A DNA stretch of 64,000 bases from Maribacter arenosus (lineage in GTDB: Bacteria; Bacteroidota; Bacteroidia; Flavobacteriales; Flavobacteriaceae). A program made the position numbers and the translations under genes. The notes under the pieces were generated by a model. The model saw nothing but the letters and a program-made list of their open reading frames with translations, did no database searches and was not told the origin of the DNA. The stretch is from assembly GCF_014610845.1 (NCBI RefSeq), contig NZ_JABTCG010000004.1, forward strand, positions 372,001 through 436,000. Reading direction: 5' to 3'. Below are positions 1 through 8,320 of this stretch, in pieces (the stretch's first letter is position 1; each line of letters starts with the position of its first letter).

Positions 1-716
1 TAGTATAACACACCCCCTAGGGCCAATAAGGCAAGGACAGCACCCAACATGCCTAGTTTGATGTTTGTCCAAAGAAAAGGCCTTCGAATGAATATTTTTG
101 TGGCCCCTACCATTTGCATGGTCTTTATGATAAAGCGTTTGGAGTATATCGACAGTCTTATAGAACTGTTAATGAGCAAAACCGCAATAAATGTAAAAAT
201 AGCACTTGCCACGAGGATCCAAAAACTGATTTTTTTCACATTTTCGCTAAGAAGACCGACCAAGGGTTTGTCATAACTAACTTCATCTACATAATTCTTT
301 TTTGAAATCCCAGTGGCGATTTCTTCGATCTGTTCGGGCGAAACAAAATCAGCATTTAATTGTACATCGATAGAATTTTTTAATGGGTTATAACCCAGAA
401 AATCGATAAAATTCTCCCCGATTTCCTTGCTGTGTTGTTCGGCGGCCTCCTCTTTGGAAACATAGGTGGCCGTTTTGGTGTATTCGGCCATGGCAAGGCT
501 CTTTTGCAATTGATCTACTTCGACGTCCTTGGCGTTTTCCTTTAAAAATACCGAAATCGTAATTTGTTCCTTAAAATGGTCGGCCATTTTTTTGGTGTTC
601 AAGACCAATAAACCAAGGATGCCCAATAGAAAAAGTACCAGCCCAATACTTAAGACCACTGAGAAATACGAAGAAATCAATTTTCGTTTTTGGTACTGTT
701 CAAAAGATTTGCTCAT
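1..716 (-). CDS. ftsX: Cell division protein FtsX (3' end cut by window edge)
   Basis: Reading the minus strand from the ATG at 716-714 gives about 238 residues beginning MSKSFEQYQKRKLISSYFSV, open to the window edge, so roughly the last 50 residues of a ~290-residue family protein are missing. It shows the FtsX plan: short cytoplasmic N-terminus, one transmembrane segment at about residues 20-45, an extracytoplasmic domain with the FKE-x-ISVFLKE-type strand, then the start of the FtsX/MacB permease core from about residue 165 (hydrophobic segment, then RLSIYSKRFIIKTMQMVGAT). With FtsE, FtsX forms an ABC-type complex that controls septal peptidoglycan hydrolysis. It is divergent from leuS, with 82 bp between the two starts. 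The family call is firm. Confidence 0.9.
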   Translation of the reverse strand, partial: MSKSFEQYQKRKLISSYFSVVLSIGLVLFLLGILGLLVLNTKKMADHFKEQITISVFLKENAKDVEVDQLQKSLAMAEYTKTATYVSKEEAAEQHSKEIGENFIDFLGYNPLKNSIDVQLNADFVSPEQIEEIATGISKKNYVDEVSYDKPLVGLLSENVKKISFWILVASAIFTFIAVLLINSSIRLSIYSKRFIIKTMQMVGATKIFIRRPFLWTNIKLGMLGAVLALLALGGVLY

Positions 717-765
717 GCGTAGTATACTTCAATATGTAAAAATAGGAAAGTAATTTGAATAAACT

Positions 766-773
766 TATTTTTG
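766..773 (+). promoter_or_regulatory. Putative leuS promoter, -7 element
   Basis: TATTTTTG is an exact match to the Bacteroidota sigma-A -7 consensus TAnnTTTG, 25 bp before the leuS ATG. No clear -33 TTG is seen at the usual distance. Inferred from consensus only. Confidence 0.45.
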
Positions 774-798
774 CCCGATAGAGATAAGAAAGACAAAA

Positions 799-3612
799 AT
801 GCAGTACAATTTCAATGAAATTGAGGCCAAATGGCAAAAATATTGGGCCAAAAACCAAACTTTTAAGGCGGAGAACAATTCTAAAAAAGAAAAATTCTAT
901 GTATTGGATATGTTCCCTTACCCATCAGGGGCCGGGCTTCATGTTGGCCATCCGTTAGGTTATATCGCCAGTGATATTTATGCACGTTATAAACGGCATA
1001 AAGGATTTAATGTGCTGCATCCCATGGGTTATGATTCTTTTGGTCTACCGGCGGAACAATATGCGATACAAACAGGTCAACACCCGGCAATTACGACCGA
1101 AACCAATATTAAAAGGTATCGTGAACAATTGGATAAAATCGGTTTCTCTTTCGATTGGAGTCGTGAGGTACGAACCTCTGATCCCAAATATTATAAATGG
1201 ACCCAATGGATTTTCATTCAATTGTTCAATTCTTGGTACAATGTTGATGTCGATAAAGCAGAGGATATTCAATCATTGATCGCTGTTTTTGAAAAAGTTG
1301 GAAATACAAAGGTAAATGCTGTTTGTGACGATGATGTAGCAGCGTTTTCTGCCAAGGAATGGCACGCATTTTCCAACCAAAAACAACAAGAGATCTTATT
1401 GAAGTACCGATTAACCTATCTGGCGGAAACCGAGGTGAACTGGTGTCCCGCGTTAGGTACGGTTTTGGCCAATGATGAAATTGTCAACGGGGTTTCTGAA
1501 CGTGGAGGTCATCCGGTAGTTCGTAAAAAGATGACGCAATGGAGCATGCGGATCACTGCTTATGCCCAACGCTTGTTGGATGGTTTGGACAAGATAGATT
1601 GGCCACAACCCCTAAAGGACTCCCAAACCAATTGGATAGGACGTTCCGAAGGAGCCACAGTCGAATTCAGAGTTCAGAATTCAGAATTCGGAATTCCGGT
1701 TTTCACAACTAGACCAGACACCATTTTCGGGGTCAGCTTTATGACCTTGGCCCCAGAACACCAATTGGTTTCAAAAATAACGACCCCAGAACAGCAAACT
1801 AAGGTCGATGCGTATGTCAAAGCTACTGCCAAACGTTCGGAACGCGACCGTATGGCTGATGTCAAGACCATAACGGGGGTCTTTACAGGCGCATATGCAG
1901 AGCATCCGTTTACCAAGGAGCCCATACCCATATGGATCGGCGATTATGTATTGGCCGGTTATGGTACAGGAGCCGTTATGTCTGTCCCTTGTGGGGATCA
2001 GCGCGATTATGACTTTGCAAAACATTTCAATATTCCTATCCCTAACATTTTTGAGGGTATTGATATTTCGGAGGAGGCCTTTGCGGATAAGGCAACTACG
2101 GTTATCGCAAATTCGGATTTTCTAAATGGATTATCCTATAAAAAAGCGGTAAACCGGGTCATTTTTGAACTGGAGAAAATAGGTCAGGGTGAAGGAAAGA
2201 TAAATTATCGTCTACGCGATGCCGTATTCAGCCGCCAGCGCTATTGGGGAGAACCTTTCCCTGTATATTATGTGGATGGATTACCCCAAATGATCGAGGC
2301 ACAGCATTTGCCTATAACCTTGCCCGAAGTTGAAAAATACCTTCCGACCGAAACCGGCGAACCGCCCTTGGGAAATGCCACGGTCTGGGCGTGGGATCGT
2401 CTTAAAGCAAGGGTAGTTAGTAATGATTTAATAGATAATGGGAATGTTTTTCCATTGGAATTAAATACGATGCCCGGTTGGGCCGGAAGTTCCCAGTATT
2501 TTAATAGGTATATGGACCCCCTAAATGGTGATGAAATCTTCTCGAAGGAAGCAATAAACTATTGGCAAGATGTGGATCTCTACATTGGGGGTAGCGAACA
2601 TGCCACAGGGCATTTATTGTATTCACGGTTTTGGCAAAAATTCATGTTCGATAAGGGCTTGGTACCTAAGGATGAATACGCGAAAAAATTGATCAACCAA
2701 GGGATGATTACGGGGACGAGTGCTTTTGTATATCGGGAAGAGGAAACAGGCAATGTTTACTCTAAAGGCAAAATCGGCAATAAAACGGTCACTCCTATTC
2801 ATGCGGATGTTTCGATGGTAAATGCTTCTGACGAGTTGGATGTGGAGGCTTTTAAAAAATGGCAGCCAGAATATAAGGATGCCAAGTTTGTACTTGAAGA
2901 TGGTAAATACATCGTTGGGCGCGAAGTTGAAAAAATGTCCAAATCCAAATACAATGTGGTTAGTCCGGATAGTATTTGTGTGGAATATGGGGCCGATTCC
3001 TTGCGGTTGTATGAAATGTTCCTCGGACCATTGGAACAGTCCAAACCTTGGAACACGGCAGGGATTACAGGGACACATTCGTTCTTGAAGAAATTATGGC
3101 GCTTGTATTTTGATGTTAATGGGGCCAAATTCAATGACACCGAACCAACTAAGGAAAATTTAAAGACCCTTCATAAAACCATTAAAAAGGTCGAGGAGGA
3201 CATTGAAAACTTTAGTTTTAATACCTCGGTCTCTACTTTTATGATCTGTGTGAACGAGTTATCCGCACAAAAATGTACGAGTCGGGCAATTTTAGAGCCT
3301 TTGGCCATAGTGGTTTCGCCCTATGCCCCGCATATCGCAGAGGAACTTTGGGAACAATTGGGTCATACAGAATCTATCTCCACAGCACCTTTCCCAATAT
3401 TCGATGCCTCGTATTTAGTTGAAGACAGTAAGGAATACCCTATTTCTTTCAATGGCAAAATGCGTTTTACGTTAGAGTTACCCTTGGATTTGGATAGGGA
3501 CGGAATTGAAGCAGCGGTAATGGCCCATGAAAAGACCCAACAACAGTTAGAGGGAAGGACCCCTAAAAAAATAATTGTGGTGCCCGGTAAAATCGTAAAT
3601 ATTGTGGGGTAA
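799..3612 (+). CDS. leuS: Leucine--tRNA ligase
   Basis: Class I aminoacyl-tRNA synthetase charging tRNA-Leu in the cytoplasm. At 937 residues it is longer than the E. coli enzyme (about 860), as is usual in Bacteroidota because of an insertion around residues 150-205. Visible motifs are the HIGH-type HVGH at residues 48-51 after FPYPSGAGL, the CP1 editing domain (TTRPDTIFG near residue 310, and GTGAVMSVPCGDQRDYDF), and KMSKS at 712-716. The tail ends in the anticodon-binding and C-terminal domains. An odd short run of repeated codons (Val-Glu-Phe-Arg-Val-Gln-Asn-Ser-Glu-Phe) lies just before the editing-site strand, see 1661-1698. The gene stands alone between a promoter at 766 and a terminator at 3634. 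Identification is certain. Confidence 0.98.
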   Translation: MQYNFNEIEAKWQKYWAKNQTFKAENNSKKEKFYVLDMFPYPSGAGLHVGHPLGYIASDIYARYKRHKGFNVLHPMGYDSFGLPAEQYAIQTGQHPAITTETNIKRYREQLDKIGFSFDWSREVRTSDPKYYKWTQWIFIQLFNSWYNVDVDKAEDIQSLIAVFEKVGNTKVNAVCDDDVAAFSAKEWHAFSNQKQQEILLKYRLTYLAETEVNWCPALGTVLANDEIVNGVSERGGHPVVRKKMTQWSMRITAYAQRLLDGLDKIDWPQPLKDSQTNWIGRSEGATVEFRVQNSEFGIPVFTTRPDTIFGVSFMTLAPEHQLVSKITTPEQQTKVDAYVKATAKRSERDRMADVKTITGVFTGAYAEHPFTKEPIPIWIGDYVLAGYGTGAVMSVPCGDQRDYDFAKHFNIPIPNIFEGIDISEEAFADKATTVIANSDFLNGLSYKKAVNRVIFELEKIGQGEGKINYRLRDAVFSRQRYWGEPFPVYYVDGLPQMIEAQHLPITLPEVEKYLPTETGEPPLGNATVWAWDRLKARVVSNDLIDNGNVFPLELNTMPGWAGSSQYFNRYMDPLNGDEIFSKEAINYWQDVDLYIGGSEHATGHLLYSRFWQKFMFDKGLVPKDEYAKKLINQGMITGTSAFVYREEETGNVYSKGKIGNKTVTPIHADVSMVNASDELDVEAFKKWQPEYKDAKFVLEDGKYIVGREVEKMSKSKYNVVSPDSICVEYGADSLRLYEMFLGPLEQSKPWNTAGITGTHSFLKKLWRLYFDVNGAKFNDTEPTKENLKTLHKTIKKVEEDIENFSFNTSVSTFMICVNELSAQKCTSRAILEPLAIVVSPYAPHIAEELWEQLGHTESISTAPFPIFDASYLVEDSKEYPISFNGKMRFTLELPLDLDRDGIEAAVMAHEKTQQQLEGRTPKKIIVVPGKIVNIVG
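1661..1698 (+). repeat. Tandem TTCAGAA-type micro-repeat inside leuS
   Basis: The bases read as near-copies of the 8-mer TTCAGAAT (TTCAGAGT, TTCAGAAT, TTCAGAAT, TTCGGAAT), in frame, and encode an NSEF-like peptide at a surface loop at the start of the CP1 editing domain. The reading frame is kept. It looks like a small tandem duplication tolerated in a loop. Confidence 0.6.
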
Positions 3613-3633
3613 TTACCTTCTATTAAATAATTT

Positions 3634-3671
3634 AAGCCGCTTTCCATTTTTGGAAGGCGGCTTTTTTTTTT
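3634..3671 (+). terminator. Rho-independent terminator of leuS
   Basis: Stem AAGCCGCTTTCC / GGAAGGCGGCTT (12 bp with one G-U pair), loop of about 5 nt, followed by a run of ten T. It lies 21 bp after the leuS stop. Confidence 0.92.
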
Positions 3672-3694
3672 AGAAAAGAAGTTATTACATTTTA

Positions 3695-3813
3695 AACGAT
3701 TAACCCCCTGTAAAAAGCAATATATCTAATTAATTAGTTAATAAACTAATTACAACCCCTAAAAATAAGGGGTGTAAAACGAAAAATAATGTATTATAAC
3801 GAATTAACCCCCT
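3695..3813 (+). promoter_or_regulatory. Three phased ACCCC(C)T boxes upstream of ald
   Basis: Two direct copies of AACGA(A)TTAACCCCCT lie at 3695-3709 and 3798-3813. Between them a third box, AACCCCT at 3754-3760, is the left arm of a short inverted repeat with AGGGGT at 3768-3773. The box ends are 51 and 53 bp apart, near five helical turns each, and the last box abuts the ald -7 element. This arrangement suits a multimeric, DNA-wrapping regulator such as Lrp/AsnC, and a gene of that family lies 2 kb away. The repeats are seen; the regulator is inferred. Confidence 0.5.
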
Positions 3814-3820
3814 ATTTTTG
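3813..3820 (+). promoter_or_regulatory. Putative ald promoter, -7 element
   Basis: TATTTTTG matches TAnnTTTG exactly and would start transcription near 3827, leaving a leader of about 60 nt. It is fused to the third ACCCCCT box, so the usual -33 position falls within the repeat region. Confidence 0.5.
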
Positions 3821-3887
3821 AATACATAATTTTTTTAATCCAAACAATTGTCACAATTTTACCTGCATATTCTAAAAATCATATCCA

Positions 3888-4988
3888 ATGAAAGTAGGTA
3901 TTCCAAAAGAGATTAAGAATAACGAAAGTCGGGTGGGCATGACACCCGCTGGTGTTTTTGAATTGGCACATAAGAACCATAAGGTGTATGTGCAATCCGG
4001 AGCAGGGGAAGGCAGTGGCTTTTCCGATGATGATTATAAACAGGTTGGTGCCATTATATTGGATACAATTGGTCAGGTGTATAGTATAAGTGAAATGATT
4101 ATAAAGGTCAAGGAACCCATTGAGGAAGAATATGGTCTCATTCAAAAAGGGCAAGTCGTATTTACTTATTTTCATTTTGCATCCAGTGAGCCTTTGACCA
4201 AGGCGATGATCGAAAGGAAGGCTATATGTATAGCGTATGAAACGGTAGAAGATGAAGAGGGCACCCTGCCTTTGTTGACTCCAATGTCCGAAGTAGCTGG
4301 CCGAATGGCTATTCAGCAAGGTGCTAAATATTTAGAGAAGCCCAAAAAAGGGCGTGGTGTTTTACTAGGAGGTGTTCCAGGTGTTCCTCCAGGTAGGGTA
4401 TTGATCTTAGGGGCTGGTATCGTTGGTATACAAGCCGCAAAAATGGCTGCTGGTTTAGGGGCCCATGTTACTATTCTCGATATCAACATGAAACGTTTGC
4501 GTTATGTTAATGATGTAATGCCAAGCCATGTGGTGACCGAGTTTTCTAATGAATATAATATAAGAAAACATGTTAAAACCCATGATTTAATCGTTGGTGG
4601 GGTATTGGTAAAAGGAGCCAAAGCCCCTAATTTGATTACAAGGGATATGCTGAAGACGATGCACCCAGGAGCTGTGATCGTCGATGTTGCCGTGGATCAA
4701 GGGGGTTGTGTGGAAACCACCAGGCCTACCACCCATGAGGATCCTATTTATATCATTGATGATGTGGTTCATTACTCAGTGGCCAATATGCCCGGTGCGG
4801 TGCCTTACACCTCTACTGTAGCCCTTACCAATGTAACCTTACCTTATGTTTTGGCTTTGGCCAATAAAGGATGGAGAAAAGCTTGTGCCGAAGATGCATC
4901 TTTGAGAAAGGGGCTGAACATCGTTGAAGGTGAGGTTATTTATAAAGAGATCATTGAGGCCTTCGGTTGGGACGCTGCATTGGCATAA
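3888..4988 (+). CDS. ald: Alanine dehydrogenase
   Basis: NAD-dependent oxidative deamination of L-alanine to pyruvate and ammonia, reversible. Its 366 residues are normal for the family. Conserved features are MKVGIPKEIKNNESRV at the N-terminus with the pyruvate-binding Arg15, Lys75 (VKEP), catalytic His96 (YFHFAS), the Rossmann motif LGAGIVGIQAA near residues 174-183, and VDVAVDQGG with the catalytic Asp near residue 270. The gene is monocistronic, preceded by an unusual 275-bp leader region with phased repeats and followed by its own terminator. Control by alanine through an Lrp/AsnC regulator, as known for other ald genes, is likely but inferred. The product could enter the pyruvate:ferredoxin pathway encoded further along. 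Confidence 0.96.
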   Translation: MKVGIPKEIKNNESRVGMTPAGVFELAHKNHKVYVQSGAGEGSGFSDDDYKQVGAIILDTIGQVYSISEMIIKVKEPIEEEYGLIQKGQVVFTYFHFASSEPLTKAMIERKAICIAYETVEDEEGTLPLLTPMSEVAGRMAIQQGAKYLEKPKKGRGVLLGGVPGVPPGRVLILGAGIVGIQAAKMAAGLGAHVTILDINMKRLRYVNDVMPSHVVTEFSNEYNIRKHVKTHDLIVGGVLVKGAKAPNLITRDMLKTMHPGAVIVDVAVDQGGCVETTRPTTHEDPIYIIDDVVHYSVANMPGAVPYTSTVALTNVTLPYVLALANKGWRKACAEDASLRKGLNIVEGEVIYKEIIEAFGWDAALA

Positions 4989-5013
4989 ATAGTACATTTT
5001 GTCAGTAAAATAT

Positions 5014-5040
5014 ACCCTGTCAATTTTGGCGGGGTTTTTG
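5014..5040 (+). terminator. Terminator of ald
   Basis: ACCCTGTC / GGCGGGGT pairs over 8 bp with two G-U pairs around a 6-nt loop, followed by TTTTTG. It lies 26 bp after the stop. Confidence 0.7.
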
Positions 5041-5110
5041 TTTTGATTATCATCCCAGAAAGATGGGAAACTTTAGTATTTTAGTTGATAATAGTTAAAA
5101 CAGAAAAATT

Positions 5111-5806
5111 ATGATGGGATATTATATATTAATTGGTGCCATTGCCTTGATAAGCTGGCTGGTAAGTAGTAAACTAAAAAGCAAGTTCAAGCACTATTCC
5201 AAGGTGCATTTACAAAATGGAATGAGCGGTGCGGAGATTGCCGAGAAAATGTTGGCCGACCATGGGATTAGGGATGTAAAGGTTGTCTCTACCCCGGGAA
5301 TGTTATCGGATCACTATAATCCGAAGAACAAGACGGTTAACCTGAGTGAAGGGGTTTATAGCCAACGCAATGCTTCAGCGGCCGCCGTGGCTGCCCATGA
5401 ATGTGGTCACGCCGTGCAGCATGCACAAGCCTATGAATGGTTGACCTTGAGGTCTAAGTTAGTCCCCGTGGTCAGTGTTACTTCGGGCATGTCAATGTGG
5501 GTCGTATTTGGAGGATTGATGCTGGGCGCAGCAGCAGGAGTGGGCTTTGGCTATTGGGTAGCCATTGCAGGTTTGGTGATGATGGGAATGGCGACCTTGT
5601 TCAGTTTTATTACCCTGCCCGTTGAATATGATGCCAGTAATAGAGCCTTGGCTTGGTTGAAGGCCAAGAATATGGTAACACATCAAGAATATAAAGGTTC
5701 CGAAGATGCTTTAAAGTGGGCTGCCCGCACCTATTTGGTAGCGGCCATTGGTTCCTTGGCCACCCTTTTCTACTGGGGATTACAAGTCTTGGGAGGAAGG
5801 GATTAA
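5111..5806 (+). CDS. Membrane zinc metallopeptidase, YugP family
   Basis: 231 residues with the zinc-peptidase signature HECGH at residues 96-100 (AAHECGHAVQHA) and a downstream acidic segment VEYDASNRAL that probably supplies the third ligand. A hydrophobic segment at residues 3-20 anchors the protein; two further membrane segments lie at about 125-175, and another near the C-terminus. The family is widespread in Firmicutes and Bacteroidota; its substrate is not established, though membrane protein quality control is often proposed. The ORF could start at Met1 or Met2 (adjacent ATGs); I keep the first. Monocistronic, sharing a bidirectional terminator with the convergent Lrp gene. Confidence 0.88.
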   Translation: MMGYYILIGAIALISWLVSSKLKSKFKHYSKVHLQNGMSGAEIAEKMLADHGIRDVKVVSTPGMLSDHYNPKNKTVNLSEGVYSQRNASAAAVAAHECGHAVQHAQAYEWLTLRSKLVPVVSVTSGMSMWVVFGGLMLGAAAGVGFGYWVAIAGLVMMGMATLFSFITLPVEYDASNRALAWLKAKNMVTHQEYKGSEDALKWAARTYLVAAIGSLATLFYWGLQVLGGRD

Positions 5807-5825
5807 GGGCTATTCAAACAAAAAG

Positions 5826-5853
5826 AAAAAGACGTCCTAGGGCGTCTTTTTTT
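5826..5853. terminator. Bidirectional terminator between the YugP-like gene and the Lrp gene
   Basis: AAAAAGACGTCC / GGGCGTCTTTTT forms a GC-cored stem of 10-11 bp with A-tract and T-tract on the two sides, so it can end transcription from both convergent genes. Its last bases overlap the stop codon of the Lrp gene. Confidence 0.85.
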
Positions 5854-6322
5854 ATATCGTTATCTGACGGTCGATTTGTTGGTTTAGCGATATAAAGGTT
5901 TCTGTACGTGAAACCCCTTCGATCTGTTGAATCTCTTTGTTGAGTACATGCATTAAATGTTCATTGTCCCTGCATAGTACTTTGATAAGGATCGACCAAT
6001 TGCCCGTCGTATAATGACATTCCAATACTTCGGGGATTTTCTCCAGTTGTTTTACGGCTATCGGATTGCTCATGGCCTTATCCAAATAGATTCCTATATA
6101 TGCCATGGTGGTATAACCCAAAACTTTCGGATTGATAATGAACTTTGAACCTGATAATAGGCCTGAAGCTTCCAATTTACGCAGACGTTGATGAATTGCG
6201 GCACCTGAAATACCTATGTTCCGGGCAATTTCAAGGACGGGCTTACGGGCATCTTCCATGAGGAACCTTAGGATTTTCTTGTCAATCCCATCAATCTTTA
6301 CATTTTTATCTTCAGATTTCAT
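5852..6322 (-). CDS. Lrp/AsnC family transcriptional regulator
   Basis: 156 residues: an N-terminal winged helix-turn-helix (DKKILRFLMEDARKPVLEIARNIG then the recognition helix region SGAAIHQRLRKLE), then the RAM/ligand-binding domain (AYIGIYLDKAMSNPIAVKQLEKIPEVLECHYTTGNWSILIKVLCRD). Such proteins are leucine- or amino-acid-responsive octamers. It sits 46 bp downstream of the saccharopine dehydrogenase-like gene on the same strand, so it may be co-transcribed with it and regulate lysine breakdown; ald, 0.9 kb away with phased repeats in its leader, is a second candidate target. Family is certain; targets are inference. Confidence 0.93.
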   Translation of the reverse strand: MKSEDKNVKIDGIDKKILRFLMEDARKPVLEIARNIGISGAAIHQRLRKLEASGLLSGSKFIINPKVLGYTTMAYIGIYLDKAMSNPIAVKQLEKIPEVLECHYTTGNWSILIKVLCRDNEHLMHVLNKEIQQIEGVSRTETFISLNQQIDRQITI

Positions 6323-6368
6323 TTTTAAATTTCAATATGAAAGCAAAAATACGAAATCTTGTTTAAAT

Positions 6369-7742
6369 CTAATTTCCTACGCTATCTGGGTTATACCCCA
6401 AATAAGGTACTTTATATTCCTTAAAAATGATTCCATAGTGTCTTAGCTCTTTCAAAATTGGATCATAAACTTCTTTCGATATGGGAATTTGTACCCCTGG
6501 GGTTTTTATTTTTTGGTTCAGAATCAGCAGCGTGGCAATGGCAACCGGTAGTCCTACGGTCTTTGACATGGCCGTATGGGTGCGGTTTTCACCTATCACG
6601 ACCATATTGGCATCGATTTGTAATTTTTTACCTTGAAGTTCATAACCAAACTTATGGTACATCACAATCATGTCCTTATCCTCTTCGTCCAGTGTCCAAC
6701 TATCTTCCAGGATCAGTTGTAATATTTGGGCAGGGGTAGCATGGTCGAGGGGAATGGTCTTTTTCGCATCGAAGAGATGCAGTTCGGAAAGCATTTCCCA
6801 TTTACTGTCATCTTGGTCGATTTTCAAATAATGCCTCAACTTCAATTCAACGGAATCCGTTGGGGAATACGGCAGAAACAAATTGGTGAATTCCCGATAA
6901 GACATTCCCTTGGAGTTCTCAACGGTATAACTATCATCGGTCATTCCCAATTGAACGAACATATTCCAGGCTTTTGAAAAACCGACCCTACGCATGGTTC
7001 CCCTATACAAGGTGAGGGCATCCTCTAGTCCATAAGCCTCACGATACTTTAGAGAGTCCCGGTTGGCATATCCTTCGAATTTGCCATAACCCTCGATTTC
7101 AAAAAATTCAGTACGCCTAAATAGTTTATGGTATGGAATGTATTTGTACGTGCCTTCCTGTATGAATTTTGCGGCGCCCCCTTGCCCGGCAAGGACTACA
7201 TTTCTAGGATTCCAGGTAAATTTGTAGTTCCATAAATTGTTATCGCTTTCAGGGGCGACCAGCCCGCCGGTAAACGATTCGAACAGCACCATTTTCCCCC
7301 CTTGGTTTCTGATTCGGTCAATAATCTGCATGGCACTCATATGGTCGATGCCCGGGTCAAGACCGATTTCGTTCATAAAAACCAGCCCTTTCTTTTGCAC
7401 AGCTTCATCAAGGGCTTTGATTTCCTCACTGATGTAGGAAGCGGTAACAAGATGTTTGCCCAAAGTAACGCAATCCTCGGCTACTTTTATATGAAAACGG
7501 GCGGGCAGCATAGAGACAACAATATCACTATCCTTGATAGCCTTTTTGCGGTCCTTATCCTTGAAAATATCCAAAAGTATGACATTGCAATTTTGATGGT
7601 CCTTTATTGAGGACGGAATCGCATCTGGATTTATATCTCCGATAGAAAGGTGCAGTTTTTCGGTATCGGACTTTTCCAAGAAGTAGTCCAATAGATAAGA
7701 AGTTGATTTCCCGGCACCTAAAACTAGTATTTTTCGTAACAT
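6369..7742 (-). CDS. Saccharopine dehydrogenase-like protein (lysine catabolism)
   Basis: 457 residues with an N-terminal Rossmann fold (MLRKILVLGAGKSTSYLLDY, GxGxxxS) and the C-terminal saccharopine dehydrogenase domain starting near residue 130 (FMNEIGLDPGIDHMSAMQIID, SFTGGLVAPESDNNLWNYKF). This set acts on saccharopine or related lysine derivatives with NAD(P). Members of this subgroup in Flavobacteriaceae often lie next to an Lrp-type regulator, as here. It could be saccharopine dehydrogenase (glutamate-forming) or a lysine 6-dehydrogenase-like enzyme; sequence alone does not decide. Divergent from the DUF423 gene, with 84 bp between starts. Confidence 0.85.
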   Translation of the reverse strand: MLRKILVLGAGKSTSYLLDYFLEKSDTEKLHLSIGDINPDAIPSSIKDHQNCNVILLDIFKDKDRKKAIKDSDIVVSMLPARFHIKVAEDCVTLGKHLVTASYISEEIKALDEAVQKKGLVFMNEIGLDPGIDHMSAMQIIDRIRNQGGKMVLFESFTGGLVAPESDNNLWNYKFTWNPRNVVLAGQGGAAKFIQEGTYKYIPYHKLFRRTEFFEIEGYGKFEGYANRDSLKYREAYGLEDALTLYRGTMRRVGFSKAWNMFVQLGMTDDSYTVENSKGMSYREFTNLFLPYSPTDSVELKLRHYLKIDQDDSKWEMLSELHLFDAKKTIPLDHATPAQILQLILEDSWTLDEEDKDMIVMYHKFGYELQGKKLQIDANMVVIGENRTHTAMSKTVGLPVAIATLLILNQKIKTPGVQIPISKEVYDPILKELRHYGIIFKEYKVPYLGYNPDSVGN

Positions 7743-7826
7743 TAGGTTTAATTACTTTTACATGACTGTAATGGAATACGAAGGTATCAATTTGTTATTT
7801 TTATAAAAATAGAGACGTATTAAGTT

Positions 7827-8225
7827 ATGAACAAAACAATTTTTAGCACAGGGATTTTATTTGGAGTGCTTTCGGTTATACTTGGTGCTTTTGGGGCACA
7901 TGGTTTGGAGCAATTGATCGATGCAAACGCCATAATGACTTTCGAGACCGGAGTTAGGTACCAAATGTACCACGCTTTGTTCTTACTTATCTTGGCGAAC
8001 ACCAAATTCTTGCCCGAACTTCAAAAAAATGCTATCTTTTATTTAATCGTTATGGGTACGATCCTGTTCTCGTTTTCAATCTATTTTCTAGCGACCAATA
8101 CATTGACCTCTTTCGATTTTAAAAAAATAGCTTTGTTGACCCCATTGGGAGGAACCTTGTTGATTTTTGGGTGGATATTATTGGCATATAGGGTGTTTAT
8201 TAATAACCGAAGCTTATCAAAATAA
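7827..8225 (+). CDS. DUF423 family small membrane protein
   Basis: 132 residues with four predicted membrane helices and the family signatures FGAHGLEQ (about residues 22-29) and GVRYQMYHALFLL (about 45-57). Related to E. coli YgdD. No function is established. The gene stands alone, convergent with hemD and sharing a terminator with it. Confidence 0.88.
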   Translation: MNKTIFSTGILFGVLSVILGAFGAHGLEQLIDANAIMTFETGVRYQMYHALFLLILANTKFLPELQKNAIFYLIVMGTILFSFSIYFLATNTLTSFDFKKIALLTPLGGTLLIFGWILLAYRVFINNRSLSK

Positions 8226-8290
8226 GGTTTCTTGGTTTTCTTACCGAAGCAGATAAATACGTGCTCGGGATTTGAAGGTTGGTGGGAAAT

Positions 8291-8316
8291 AAAAAAGGCC
8301 CCTTTTAAGAGGCCTT
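8291..8316. terminator. Bidirectional terminator between the DUF423 gene and hemD
   Basis: AAAAAAGGCC / GGCCTTACGT with an AAGGCC-AAGGCCTT type stem (AAGGCC paired with GGCCTT) around an 8-10 nt loop, flanked by A-run and T-rich sequence (TTTATTTTTTA). It lies 66 bp after the DUF423 stop and just before the hemD stop. Confidence 0.7.
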
Positions 8317-8320
8317 ACGT

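Noticed and set aside
2623-3078. 151-codon open frame antisense to leuS
   Set aside because: A shadow of the leuS reading frame; no family resemblance.
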